In this document: one piece after another, positions 35,501 to 50,500 of the stretch
How the letters are laid out: each line of letters begins with the position of its first letter
Numbering within the stretch: the stretch's first letter is position 1
Source of the DNA: Patagioenas fasciata
Lineage: Eukaryota; Chordata; Aves; Columbiformes; Columbidae
Length of the DNA: 64,000 nucleotides
Reading direction: 5' to 3'
Assembly: GCF_037038585.1 (NCBI RefSeq)
Contig: NC_092521.1
Span: 71,104,898-71,168,897 of the forward strand
Notes under the pieces: model-generated
Told to the model about the DNA's origin: nothing
The model's input: the letters and a program-made list of their open reading frames with translations, nothing else
Databases searched by the model: none
Program-made: the position numbers and the translations under genes

Positions 35501-38500
35501 CAGAGATAGTTTCTTAAAGTTTCACCTATGCACAAATGATCTGAAGGAAATCCAAATTAATGGATCTCAGGGTTCAATTTTAAAGGAATCTATGAATGAA
35601 AAATGTTGATGGTCTACTGAAAAAACCACACCTTTAGCAATGCATTTGATAACAGTTGTGTAGTGTTCAGGCTCAAATATTTACTACACCTAATAGCTGA
35701 ACTGTAAAAACTGTGTATGTCGGATGCACATCCCTCAATTTCACACAACCCTTGTCTGCAGGTCATTACAACAGTCTCAGTTCCAACTTCAGATTCTACA
35801 TGGGCAACTCATCTTTCTAAAGCTAACGCTGTGAGTGTTGAACAACAAAAACGTGGACGGTGATGTTCATTATTTCACGAAGACAAATGGACATCTGAAA
35901 GTGTGAAAATTCTGTAAAGCCAAAACTACATGCAACTGTTTTGAAGACGAAAAGTCAACCTGAGAATGAAACTAACACTGCAGGTCACTAGGTAGGGAAT
36001 TCATGTATAGCTAGCCAAGAGACAACTGCTTCAGATTCTTCTGTTTTGTCAAAGACAGATCTACATAGAGCACTAGACCTAGTTTTATTGTAGCAAGGCT
36101 AAATGCTGGTAGCAGGCCAATCCAAGCAGCAGGGAGCTTGCAGCAGGCTAATGTATACAGCTTTTGCAAGTGCAGTGTAGAGCCACTCAGTGTTAACCTG
36201 TGAGCAAGAAACAAATGAGAAGTGTTTCAATCCAAAGTGTTTTATTGACCTGGACTGGGTATTAGCTACATTCCAAGTGAAATAAATAAAAATAATACAG
36301 ATAGAGGACCTCAGCTTTCTGCTACAGGTGAGCCCAGGCTGTTGATCTTGTTCATTTAAGAAATCTATCTATGTACGTCTGTCTCTGCAAAACTGGTCTT
36401 AGGCATTTTGAACAAACTCTTAATTTTTTTTTTTTTAATGATTTCCATCTTTTATTTTCCAAGTTCATAAATGACTTCCTATCCAACCTGAAGAAACAGC
36501 TGTGAAGAACGACTACCTTACAAACGTCAGAACAGTCTCACCTGAAGAACATGTAGCTGCTTCTTATGAGATTTTTAAAGAATGGTTTTCAAAATAAGCC
36601 AAGAAATGCCAGGGTGTCACCCAATGCGTGAATGCTCAAATTTTACCAGCTAGACAGTTTCATATCAAACTTGCCAACTCATTCTTACAATTTCATTAAG
36701 CAGGTTGAAACATCCATTTTAGATGGATGCTTTTTAAAGGGCTTGTCTTGTAAGGCAGTTTAGAGACATGGATTCTAAAGAAGAGTATTTAGTGACAGCT
36801 GAAAAGATAAGCATTCACAAGCCTGAATTGCCTTAACAGTAGTTGAAAGTGCTCAGTGTCACTTGAGAATTGAAACTATCGTTTACATGACTAACGAGAA
36901 TAATTATCTGTGTAAGACCAACTGTTGACATGCCACTTGGTAATTTTGGTTTTCTCTTTCGTGAGTGTGAAATAGATACTTCAAATGCAGTGTTCAGTGA
37001 TGGGAGTGTGAGAAAGGCAGAGTTGGAAAGGCAGAACCACACAGTAGATATTCTGACTTATTTCTTGAAACTGACCCTCATATGCCCTGTGGGAATATCT
37101 CCAATGAAAACTCTACTGTGCATGAAGTAAGCAAACAGCCGCAGTCCTTCTACAGGCAAAAAGAGAGAATCTTAATTTCCTAACAATGCACATTGATACA
37201 AGCCCTATCATTTTTAAAAAACATGCTTGCCCTCAAGCTTTGGTATTAAAATATTATGATGAGAAAGTTTTGCATAAGGGAAGTGATACTAACAGAGAGG
37301 TGATACTAACAGAGAGGTGATACTAACAGAGAGGTGATACTAACAGAGAGGTGATACTAACAGAGGGGTGATACTACGCAGAGCAACTACAAGAAAAATT
37401 CACAATATTAAAGTCTCTTAACAAAACAAAAAAATTCAGGCAGCAAATTTGGCAAACCCACCCATTTTTGACATTATTTACACAATTCTGAATTGCTCAA
37501 ATAGCTAGTTTTATTTTATCATTAAAAGGGTGTAAAAAGAGGTTGTCAGGGCAGAAATTTTGAGCAACCAGAAAAGAAAATGTCTAGAGAGAAAACAGAA
37601 CAAGTAAACAACATTAAAAAGAACAAGGAAAGACATATACAGTGTTTTTCCTGAAGTTTTCTTTCCCATTATGAACTATTTTCTTTCCAAAAGTGTACAG
37701 CTCGCAATAACCCCACTAATGCACATCCTTCTGTGATCTACTCATAAAAGTAAACATGTACCAGAGGTTAGTAATCATTTCTGTCTAAGCTGTCTTAGCT
37801 TTTAAAAAATCTTCCATCCATTCAAGCCACCTGCATTGCATTAAAAAGGTCTTTAAAATTATTATCCTTGTTTACACAGCAGCTCTAAGAGCACCTGTGG
37901 GGTTTCTGTTTTGTAGGTCTGTATTTCTATCCAGCTGTGGATGAAGAGACCTTGGAAAATCAGGTTATCAGAAGAATATAGTAAATTAAATATTGGTGAA
38001 GTAATTTAGTACTAAGATAATTACAAATAAAAACATGAGTAATTTGGTAGATGTGTTACAGAGAAAAAATGCAAATAGTGTAAAAAATCATTTCATTCCT
38101 TCAATTTTCACCCTATTTTTAACAAATTTGTCATTTTGTAACAGAGGGGAACACAGAAGAATCACTGTTTGCACAGTACAGCATTTCAGATATGCCTGAT
38201 AAAGATTCTAATGACTTAGATTTCTGAATTTTCAGTAGGTAGTAATAAAATATCTAAACACAGTTACTCTTCTTCATCAGTTCCTTTATTGTATTTCCTA
38301 AACTACTTATTTGGATTTTGACAGTGTTGAAAAAAAATGGAATTATACAAAGTAGTAAATCAGTTAAATTCCCTGTTTTGCCACGTGGATCTTGCATGTC
38401 AGTATGCAAATCACTTAGGTACATTTTCACAAGCTACATTACCTTGGGTTTTTTTGTATGACAGACACTCCAGATTTCTCTTATTCATAAAAAATGCACT

Positions 38501-41500
38501 CTCACAAACTTGTATCAAAGGTTCCAGAGAAAACCTCAGGCTCTACTTCCATTTGTACAGGCTAAAATAAAAACTTTAAAATATTTTAAGTGTTGTTTTT
38601 CCTTACAGTACCCCAGGAAAGCAGTGCAATATGTAGTTTTGATCAGATTTTATATCCAAATTGCAAAATAATTACATCTGTCTCATTCCACTGGTGAGCT
38701 GTTTCGAATTCCATGAAAAACAAGACCTGCAGCAGCAACAGATACTGTACTCTTGCTGCAGAAAAAGGCTTACCATTGTGGCAAACTGAATTGAATACGA
38801 ATTGAATATATGTGACTTGTAAGGCAATTGGAGACCTTTTAAAGTACTTGTCCCTCTTCCCTACTTGTTCAATAAACTGTTAAGACTGGTCTGTCCATAA
38901 GCTCACGCTTCCAGATCTGCCATAAACATGAAGTTGGAAAGAAAAAGTAAACTATGCCGGACATCTGACAACTGGGACTTCCATCTAGGGAAACAAAACC
39001 AGCAGGTCTGAACCTGCAGCTGAAGTTCAGGCAAGAGCTGGACTGAGAGGCTGGCACAGCAAAACCAGCCTGCCAGGAGATGCTTTCAAGATTTCTGGTC
39101 TGCTGGACATAATCAGTTGCAGGGTAGTATAAGTGTTTATTAAGAACAATGTAGATCACAGAATCACAGAATGTTAGGGATTGGAAGGGACCTCGAAAGA
39201 TCATCCAGTCCAATCCCCCTGCCGGAGCAGGAACACCTAGATGAGCTTACACAGGGATGCCCCCAGGATAGGTGTTTCTAGCCTGCTACAAGGTAGAGGG
39301 CTCAAGTATTAGGCCTGGGTATGTCACTTTGTTTGCACCCTGCACTGCAACCACCATGCAAAAGGGCAACATTTCCCCAATGTAGGAGGAGAAACAATAA
39401 GCAGCACTAAATCTAAGGTATGCATACAGCAAGTGATTTATGATTTAACCATGACTCATAATAAAATATAAAGACTCGCACCTAAACTTAAGATATCGTC
39501 TTAAAGAGGGACTGTAACTCACCATGATTCAGATTCTTTTAGTTAAAGGGCTTGCCTTGTAAAACAAAAGACAATCTATGTATTGATACCCTGCAAACCC
39601 ACTTGTGACTGAAAAAAAATCAAGCAAGCCAGGCACTGCAAGCTGAAGGGGCTTAGCAGCCCAAAGGAGTGCTCAAGTGACTCCCAGCCAACTCCAGTAT
39701 GTTCCTAATATTGTAACACAGCAAGAAGTACATGTTGCCCCTGACAAAGGGCAAGTAACTGCTGACGGTGCAGAGAGAACACAACCGTCCCTCCTTTTAC
39801 AGCTGAAAAGAACAAATCACAAAAACACGCTTTTGCCACTGTTCAGGGAAAGTGACTTGCTTGCGGCTACATTATCAAGAGGAGTCAAGACAATGGAGCC
39901 AACTAAAACCAGGAAAGAAAAAAAACTAACATCCCCACTGTAACTCACATGTAGGTTGAAATCTGCAACTGTGTAGGGCATATTACATTATGTTTCCAGA
40001 TCAACTGAACTTTGGAGGAGAAAGTTTCATCTTGCAACATGGCAAAAGCTGTGTGACGTAGCATAAAAGTATGCTAGGTACTCAAATATTGGAAGAAAAA
40101 GTATTGTTAAACACATATATGTCATGAAAATTGGGCAACATGCTTTACCAAATAACTGTATGTAGTAACGTTAAGAGAAAGCTTTTCTGCCATTAAACAT
40201 TTTGAGGGCTGTGTAGAACAAGCTTCTTGCAAAGGCTTGGACCTTGCAGATTTGTCAGAATTGTACAGTATCCCTCCCTCCCAATGCAGCACAGAGAGCC
40301 TGCCTGCTGTCCCTCATAACAGTTCATCTGTGTGTGTTTTTCACTGATAGCTTTTTTTATTATTGGAGCTGTAATGAAATTCAGTATTTTCCAGCATCTT
40401 GGGAACTGGCTCACATGCAGAAAATAAATTTGCTCTAAATCTTAAAACATATAATAAAATTATGATTTCTTAAATTAACAAATATCCTTCATTGTAAGAG
40501 AGACATTGAGGTGCTGGAGAGAGTTCAGAGAAGGGCAATGAAGCTGGTGAGGGGCCTGGAGCACAAGTCTGATGAGGGGCAGCTGAGGGAACTGGGGCTG
40601 TTTAGCCTGGAAAAAAAGGAGACCAAGGGGAGACCTTACTGTTGTCTACAACTACCTGAAAGGAGGTTGTAGAGAGGTGGGCACCAGTGTCTTCTCCCAA
40701 GTAACAAGCATTAGGATAAGAGGAAAAGGCCTCAAGTTGTACCAGGGAAGGTTCAGATTCGATATTAGGAAAAAAATTCTTCACAGAAAGAGGTTGTCAA
40801 GCATTGGAACAGGCTGCCCCGGGAGGTGGTAGAGTCACCATCCCTGGAGGGGTTTAAGACACATGGATGTGGCATTTAGGCACATGGTTTAGAGGTAGAC
40901 TTGGCAGTGTCAGGTTAATGGTTGGATTTGATGATCATAAAGGTCTTTTCCAACCAAAATGAACCTGTGGTTCTATACGCAAATGCTAAGTTTTTATCAA
41001 TTACATCAACAGATGCAAATCTGGAGTTTGTGCTTAGCATTTTATATCTGGAGAAAGCTAAAACCTAAATTCTACATTTTGGTCTTTTTTACTTTTGGTA
41101 TTTCTAAGAGTAGCTTCTGTAAACTCTCATGTTCTCTTATGTATTACCTAACCAGATGTTAGCTATTCAGACACCAGAAGACTATGAATACCTACAGGTA
41201 ACTCCAAAACTGAAGTTGAAGTGATCAAGATTATTCTACAGCCCATATACAGGATCACTCTCAGAAGCGTAAGAATTATTGCTTACCAATTAACAGAAGC
41301 ATAAAGCTAAAATCTACAGTTGCTCTTGAGTGTGTTGGTTTTCTGATCATGTGGTGTGAAAAGAACATTCATTTTTCCACTAATTACAGTGGCTGTTATG
41401 CAGCATGGCTTCAAAGACTTGGGGGAAGGATATTTGCCAAGTTGTACATGCATACATAGAGTGCAGAGGACATTAATGGAATAAAAGAGATGTTCCTAGA

Positions 41501-44500
41501 CAGCACAGGGACAGGAAGTTTCTCCATCTTGAACTGTAAGATTTGAAAAAAAAAAAATAAAATGCTAATAATCACTTTATGGTTTGCATTTACCTCAGAA
41601 CAATTTTCAACTACATGGCTTGAAAGCAGCCGCATGATTCTTTGGAGTCCAATCTTAGTAACACTGATTAGCCCAATAATAAAGCAGCAGCCCTCTAGGA
41701 CCCCAGGGTTAACACGTAAGTGTAACAGCTCTACTGGAGTGTGGGCTGGGGATAAAGGAAGATCTTGGTGTTCCAGAAAACTGGCCTGGATTCTTCTCCT
41801 TGCATAAGGCAGAAGACACTAATCAGTCAGGAGATAAAAAAATAAACAAAACAAAATAAGTTTCAGGGTGTTGCTTTGTAGAAACGCTGAGAATATGGGT
41901 ATAAAATGGCTGCAGAAGAAACAGCACATTACATTTTTAATGGCTTTGCAGCAATAAATTGACAATCCTTATAAATTACAGGTGAGAAGCTAACCAGGAA
42001 ATCAAAGTAGTAGTGGTTTAAATATTACTTTCTGGAGAATAGCCTAGTCACATTAAATTTCTTGCTGCTGTGTTCTAAGACAGCACTATGGCACAAGAAG
42101 AAATCCAGAAATTCAGGAATTATCCATTCTTGAAAGGAACATGCTGCCTGAAAAAGTTCATGCAGGTTCCCTGGAACCAAAGGAGCACATAGTGACAGTA
42201 CTTTCTCGTTTTGGTTTGTACCTGTATCACTGCTCAGCTTTATTCCACAACTTTTCAGCCTCAGGATTAAAGGGCTTTGAGATTAACATTGCTGAGCAAG
42301 AACACCTGATTTCTTCCACAGATAAGAATATTATAAATAGGGACTTTCCACTCCTACATCTTCATATAATGGCATAGCTAAGCATAGTAATTGTGTTAGG
42401 GCCAAGACAGTAAATTAATAGGTATACACATAGAATATATTCTCTCAGAAGTTGCATCTAATATCATCCAATACCAAACTATGGGGTTTTCTACTGGAAA
42501 TGGCACTCAATTCACTACATGACCTGTCGCAGCAAGCACAAGAAATGCCTGGCTTTCAAGATGGCATGCTAAATTGTTTTGCTTAACAGTCTGTGTACAC
42601 AATACTAGCAGAGGTACAGCTTCTAAATCTAACTTGTTTGAAACAAAAGGTTGTTTAATGTACCACTGGTTTAAAAAACAGCATCAACATAAAAAATCAC
42701 CACCATGAAAAAAAATGTTCTCCTAGGGCAGAAGGAAGAACATGAAGACAGACGAAAACATGATTCACTAGCACCCACAGAGTATCTGTCACATTGGGTA
42801 ACTTTCAGCCGTATGTTTTCAGTCTTTCACTCTTCTTTGATTCCATACTAACCATCAAATACCAGTTTAACTAACTCCCTGGATGCCAAATGATTATCAG
42901 TATCTGGGAGGCCAAATACTCCAGAATAAAGCTGGTACAGTGATGGCACAGCTCACTCAATTTATCTGTCAAATATACTGACTTTATAAATGAGCTACCA
43001 CCTTTTGACCATAGTTCACCATGGCCGATGGATGTCAATTATCTCAACCAGAAAACAAGCGATTTAAAATGGGAGATTTTATGATGTTTCTAGAATACAT
43101 CTAGAATTTAATCAGGATGCACTTCGATACTCTGAACTCTAAGGCAATGAAGAGCACCAGATTCAGCTTCACTGTTGAGTCTTGATAGGTAGGATAGCAA
43201 AGGTGAGGTGGAGGGAAGGAAAGGAAGAGGAGATTCTACACAAATGCAACACTCTTAGCGTCTTCTTAGTGATCATGGTTTGAGGAGAAAGCAGAATAAG
43301 CAATAGTGCAGAAAAGAAGAAATAAAGCTATGAAGTCAGATTACAAATAGTGAATTAGGATATAATGCAGCGAACTACCGATTTCCTGTCTCCCGCCCTT
43401 GCAGAATCATTCCTCCTACTCTGGTAGTTACTAGCAACCTAGAAATAAATTAAAACTTTGTGTGTTTGAAACATTGCCAATAGTAACACTTCGGGGAGTT
43501 ATGACGTCTGCTCAGTCTTCTGCCTTCTACTGTTTTCATGATCAAAGGGCTCACATTTATCAGGACCAGGACAGCTCTGGGGCTTGTTTTTAAAGGAGTT
43601 ACAAGCAGTTCAGCACTCCACATAAAATCCAATAACTTGTTTACAGGTACAGCTTCAGAACAATGAAACAATGTTGTCCCTCCCTTGCTCTCTGATGAAT
43701 GAAGCATTTGGGCCAGAGTAAAATGCACCTTGTCTGAATGCTACTGACATAAGAGAAACAAAGGATGAAAAGAAATACATAATTATCAGTGCAAAGGGAT
43801 AATGAAAACTTAGCATTTGAGGAACTAGAACAAAGCATCTACTTGATCTCTAGGACTACAGTCAGATGTAAACCTTGCTTCTCCAGCCTTCTTCAGATTG
43901 CTTTATTGCCATTTTTGACATGGTGTTAGTGTGGTATTTTCAGAAGTGACTTCAAAACAAGAACTTTTTGAGTGGTGGAACTCAAAGTTCAAATGCTTAT
44001 CTCCAGCTTTTAATTCCGTGCCTTTCAAAACTTGACCCTCCCTCTTGCAATGTAGTAATTAACAAAGCAGCCACTACACATTTCCTAACCCCAAACTCCA
44101 TGTGCAGCACAGCGTTAAAGCCACTGCATGTGCTGGTTGCAAAACCGAATCTCCACATCTGGTTTACGGGGCCTCAAAGAAGGAGCAGCATTCAGAAGTC
44201 TGGTTTGGATGCATGCGGAGACAACAACCAACCAACAAAACCCACAGTGGGAAATGTTTAACTCGTAGGCAGATCCAAGGCCTAAGCTTACAGTTATTTC
44301 TATATTATCTATTAGTTAACACTGACCTACACTGAAATCAAAGACCCACAGAATAGCTTCAGATACTTCAGGACTTAAGTTAAATCACAAAATACCAATT
44401 AATATTCCAGACTTTTGGTGCACATCTACTGGAACTTCTACAATTACTTTAAAAAGCACGTGGCATTTGTCCTATTTGTCAGCTCCCTCCCTCCCCCTCA

Positions 44501-47500
44501 CTTACAAATTATGTGTATGCTCTGCCAAACAAACCCAGCTATGGGGAGAGAACTGAACTCTTGCACCAAGAAACCAGCCTGATTTAGGGAGATAAGGTTG
44601 GTGCCAGATAGTGCTGTTAATTTATCTCCTCAGTGTCATTATTTTGTCCACTAATAAAAATGCAAAATGTGTCTTTCAGGTCCACTATATTTTCTGCCTA
44701 AAACATCACAGTTCATTCCCCTCCTGCCTATGCTCCTCAAAAATACCATTCTTATTGGTTTTTAAAAAGTGGTGTTTTTTCTTGTTTTGTTTGGTTTTTT
44801 TTAATTTGGTAACCTAAAGGTGTGGAAAAACAAGTAACTAAAATTCCTTTTTGACACTTGGACAACAAAGCATTCCAAACATTCCCATTTAAACATGTAA
44901 CATATCCCACTTCAAATACTGAAGCTCTTCTTCAATTTGAAAAAAGTTATGACAGCAGACTTCTCTTCATTATCTTCATGAAGCAGTGTACTTGATTTGG
45001 TAACTGTGCAAAAGGGTTGGTTTGGTTTTTTTATCAATTTGAATTCATAATGTATTTCTAAATTACCAAACCACTGAGAATTTAGATCCTGCTGTGAGGT
45101 CAATTTCACAAAAGAAGAAAATTGAACACAAAGGTGCTTTTGTGAAGAAAAAAACTAAAACAGCAGCAACAAACCACACAAGGATTTAATCTAATAGTGA
45201 ATCAGACAAGAAAATAAAGCAGCCAGTGATGTTAGAGAGAGCATCTCAAAACACTGGCTCTTCAGACTAATACTTCCAGAGAAATACTGTTTCATCCCTG
45301 TTATCACCCTCAATATTACCATTTATTCAAGATGAGGTAGTACAGTGGTAAAAAGATGCCCAGTGAACAGTGATTCCTGTAAAGAAACAGCTAAACATCC
45401 CACCTCCATCCCACAATTAGCTGAATTCTCCATCCCACAGTAACTCCCGCTCAGTGTACCCTCTCCAACTCTTCCCTCCCATTCTAGTATCCACTGACAC
45501 CTTCTACATTATCCAACCATTGTTTTGGCAAAGAGTAGCAGAGGTCATGGCTGGTTCCACGCTACATAGGCTGACTGAACAGCAGTCTGAGGGGAGAAGA
45601 GCTACTGGAACACTCCTTTGGGCCTCCCTTCTATCCACTCACAAAATTAATTTTAGCAGACTCTTAAGGAACAGAATTATTTTTAAAATTGTTCCATTTT
45701 CAAGTGGAAGAAGAATTGATAGACTGGCAGTCTGATTGCAGTAGTCAAGTCTCCTGAGAAATCACACTAGCACAATACATAAGTCATCTATAATAGTAAT
45801 TCACTTTCCCCTCTTCCACCAATTACTGCCAGCAGTAGCTGAGAAGTGTCAGAAAAATGTTTTGCCTTCTCTAATCAAGTCAACTTAATGTATTTTTTAT
45901 TTCAGAGATGTATCTTCATACTAGATTAGTAGAATGAAATTCCAAGACAGAGCCCATTTACAGGATTTATACATCATCCTAAACTGTTTCCCTGTGTTCT
46001 GTTTCACCTTACTTCCATCATTTTTAGTCCACAGCATTTCAGATTTTGGCAGAGGAAAAGCTTTATAAACATCTCCAAAGTGCACCGATACAGTATTCTT
46101 TTACTTGGGGCAGTACTGAAGATCACAACTGTTTCAGCCTGAACACAAAAAACTATACCCTGGCCATTCCTTTGGTCTAGAATTCAATTTTAAGGCAAGC
46201 GTAAGGACCACGTCATACCCTTATCGGTGATGGTGAGACTCCTGTGACAAAAAACTTCCATTCCTCCCTTTCCACAGCTAAGAAACCACTCCTCAGCAAG
46301 CACAGGCATGGACTACATTGTTTCTCATTGTTGCTGAAATAGCTCTCCCAATTGCTCTCTTACTTTTCCATTAAACCCCTCCCGAATAACTGATGCACAC
46401 AGCTTCAAGAGATGGCCATTAATCAGTGCCAGTGTTTTCACACTGTCCTCAACCATTTTTAAGTTCTTAACTTCCAAGTCGTTCCCCCCTGCAAATATCT
46501 GCACCACACCCCTCTCATTCAAGGAAACGTAGGTAGAAGCTGGATTATTTCCTTCATAAGATAACACATTTTGAAATAAGGTCCTAAGAAAAAAAAAAGT
46601 GTGTTTGTATATATATAGATGATAATAAATCTCAGCTTCCAATTCTAATCAAGGCAAGAATGAACACTTCTACCCGGTGGCTGTAGCATCACGTAAAAGC
46701 CCCGCAATTCTCTTCCTCCCATTCTCCCCTCAGCATTTTAATTCCAAGGACATACATTGTGTATGGAGGTAAGCCTTCCAGACTGGCTTCTCCAGGGAAA
46801 AAGGTTGTCATTATTCTTGGAGATTAATTTTCAGAATCAGGCCACTAATTAAACTACAGTTACTACTAGATGAAAAGAAACATTCTTCAGAACTCCGCAT
46901 TTCACCTGTGTGCTTTACCAGAAAGACAAAGGCCATTTTTAAGAACTGTATTTTTCAGCAACAACCTAGCTAAGGGAAGTGTTATTTTCCCCTAACAATT
47001 TTCATGTTTTATCAGCTGGAGCTCTACTGCACCGTGATGTGGTCTACTATTCTGTGGGCTCTTTAATAACCAGGGATAGCTGATTTTTTATATAAAAGTC
47101 TGGATTTATTTTTTTGACTTAGACATTGGTGTGTGATGTTTTTGATCTGTAAAACCGATTTTCACATTTCAATCCTACTGAACAGTATTTCTACCCTCTA
47201 CATTTAGTCTTAGCTGAAAAGATATGGAAGTTACTAATTTCCATGATCTGCTACTTAAGCAGAGGTTGCTTAAAAAGAGCACATTGGAAAGTTACTGGTC
47301 AAATGAGAAGACCTCACTACCAGGATGTGCCAGCTAACGTTTGTCTACTTACTTGTGCCTTTATTAACAACTTCAGATGGAGAATTTGTAATTAACAGAA
47401 AAGTAGAAGGTGTCCTTCAGATCATCAGTAGCTATCTGAAAAGAGTATACAGACCATAAAAGATATCTGAAATGATCACAAACCTTGTGACTAGTTTAGT

Positions 47501-50500
47501 AGTACCACTAACACAAGACCTTTATTAATTTAAACTAGGGAAACAAAATAGTTTTGGTGTCTGATTAAAGCAGCTCAACTATGAATGCACTCACTGATTC
47601 ATATGAACTCAAATCATCTTCATTTGACAACAGAATTATTAAAACCAAAAATGACATTTATCTTGGTCATGCAAGTTTCATATGAATTATTCCATGTTTT
47701 ATTTCGTGATATTTTTCCTGTAACTGATGGATTTGGTAACAAATTTTAATTCAAGTTCTGGGTTTCAAAAACAACCAACCAACCCACAATATTGAAAGTG
47801 CACTATCTTTACGTATCAAAAATTGTTTGAGTATTCTAAAACACAAATATTTCACTCCTAATACAACTTTTTTTAAATGCCAACAGGTTTTTTGTCATAA
47901 AGACAACATCGAAACTTGCTAATTACTTTATGCCAGTTAACATCTCTTCCAGCAAGAACTTTACTTTCCCCTGTGCTGACATTAAAATACAACTAATAAC
48001 AAAAGGTAATTGATTATTTCAGTAAGAGGCTCTGAAAATATTTGCCACTTTAGACTATGACAGAAACAGATTAGTTATTTTCCTATGTATATGTGAGGAC
48101 TCATGTAAATATGAGCAGTCTGCCCAAGACCTACACTGGATGAAAATTTTCTTTAAATGCTCTCTCACCAACAGCCAGTTATTGTCCACTTGTGGACTGT
48201 TTCCTTGCTGCACACATACTCTTTAAAAAGGAATCAGCCCTGTCTACAAAGCATGAGGGGTACTATGCCCTGCAGCAGATTTTACACATATAAATTTTTT
48301 TACGCTACACTAGTTTTAGGTGGAAATATCAAAAGTCTGTATCTGAGAATGAAACTGCTTTGTGCGGTTTCAGCAAGGCTGAGAGAAAAAGCAAGCTGAT
48401 GTTCTAGCCATTTCTCTTCTTCTGTCAGATTCCTAGAAGCACGTCTTGTCAGCCCTTCCAACCAACTAGGTCATTATCAGAAATGCAACAACAACCTAAC
48501 TACAATATACGTCATAGTAAAGTGAAACCTGAGTGTGGTGCTTCTTCTTAATTGCACATAGAAGCTTGTTAGACAAAAAAAAAAAAACCCAAAGTTTCTA
48601 GATCTTAATGATGGCAGGAAATTTTCCAAATGCAACTTTTGAGCATCAGTCTAACGGCACAGGCTTTAATTAGGACACAATTTAAAGAGAAAACTAAGGA
48701 GCACAGCGTTTGAGTCAAACACAATTATCTTCAAATACACATGGGCTTATTTCCCTGTTAAGAGTACCAGAAGACATTAGCTAAAACAACAGATTTTCTT
48801 CAGTTTGTTTATACAAGCCATCTCAAATTGCGGAGCAGAGCTTTCCAATAGCTTCCCTTCCCGCTTCCTTTCCACCTCCAACATTGAGTTTCTTTCTGGC
48901 TAGTTACATTTTGTGCTGAGTTTTCCCCAACAAGACTGCCTCATTCCATTGTGGTCTTAAATTTCTATTTAGAGTTTACAGTTGCTTCAGCAAACAATTC
49001 CAAAGGCAAGTTACTAGTTGCAGGAGGGATACAAACAGGGTTTACAGTTCTGCTGACTTTGTATTCACAATAAAGATGAAAAAAAAATAAATATGTACTT
49101 AAAATTTGATAGGTGAAGAGGCACAAACAACAGAATTTTAACAAGTCTAAAGAGCAACAATATTACTGTGGAAAATTAAGGCTTGTAGCAAGGGTAGTCT
49201 TAGCTTGAAAGAGTAATGACATAAAGAGTTGCTTCAGTTTTAGTATTTCTCACAAGTGTTTTTTTTTTTTCTTCCAGTAAACATCTCATCAAAGCAAAGG
49301 GAACACCTGCTGCAGAAAGCACTGAAGTAACTTGTGAATCTACAGCTGTCCTTCAAAAACTTCAGAAGTTCTAGACAGAGCACTGATTATTTCATTTCCA
49401 GTTTCCGACCCTCTCAGATGTTTGTTTGCACAAAAACCCCAATCCATTACATACCTGCAAAGCTTGTTCTTCTGAGGATAAGACAATTAAATTCATTCAT
49501 TTTGGTTAACAGTATCAAATTTTTGGCTTGCAACAGCCAGGAACATTCTGTCTAAAAGTCTTATGAATAACAGCAAGCCCTAGTTAGATAAGACCAGTAT
49601 CTTCTCTTGGTATTTTTATAACACGAAATTCAAAAGGTACCTCAAGGGTACCTAGTATCTTGTACTTGCCTTTCTTTTTTTTTTTCCTCTTAAATAAAAA
49701 AAATAACTGGTAAGTTGGAAAGCATAGGCTAAAACACCCTGTTCTTCACAAACAATAAGGGTAAAATTGGTAAAATTTTTGTAAATACAAAAGCTATACC
49801 ATTTTTATTACCCTGTTTCAAAAACAGTATCTTCAATTTGACAACCAATGCTTTTAGAACACGAACTGAAGCAACAGGTTATCCTTACTTCACAAAGATG
49901 AGCAAAGTATAACCTACAACCTGCCTGATCTACTAGAAAAGCCAGGATTTATACTCTAAACACCTGCTAATTCAATTTTGAAAGTAGGAGCTTTCCAAGT
50001 GTTTCTGTTGCTCTGAATGACAACACAAAGCTCTGAAGTCTAATATTCCTTCAGGTACAGATTGAGACACTATATATCAAGGTATCTGAGGCTGTAGTTA
50101 TTAGATCATGATATGAAAAAGGGATATTTACTGGTCAAGCACAGAGAGGTTATACGAAGTATGACAAGTAAGCGTTATTCTCATAAAATCTGTACAGCAC
50201 AGAGGAATAAAATGCACTGAACACTTAGGATGTGACATAAGGGCTGCTGTTCTTCACTCTAGCTCAGCAAATTACTTCTACATAACCTATACAACTGCAT
50301 TTCCTGTCACTTTTCAGTACTGGAAAAAAATGCTCATGGAAACAAATCAACCACATTTAAAAAGACAAGTTAGCAACCTGTAAGCAGGCTTAGCAAGCCT
50401 ACTTCTACTGCAGATAGGAGATAAAACCTGTGTCTCATTTTAAACATCAGCTCACGCTAACTTCTAACCTAATATACCTTAAGGATAGATAAGCATTGCA

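Noticed and set aside
47270-47460. Exon-like frames with plausible splice sites on both strands
   Set aside because: Equally good-looking frames appear on opposite strands, showing that such short candidates occur by chance in this AT-rich intron.
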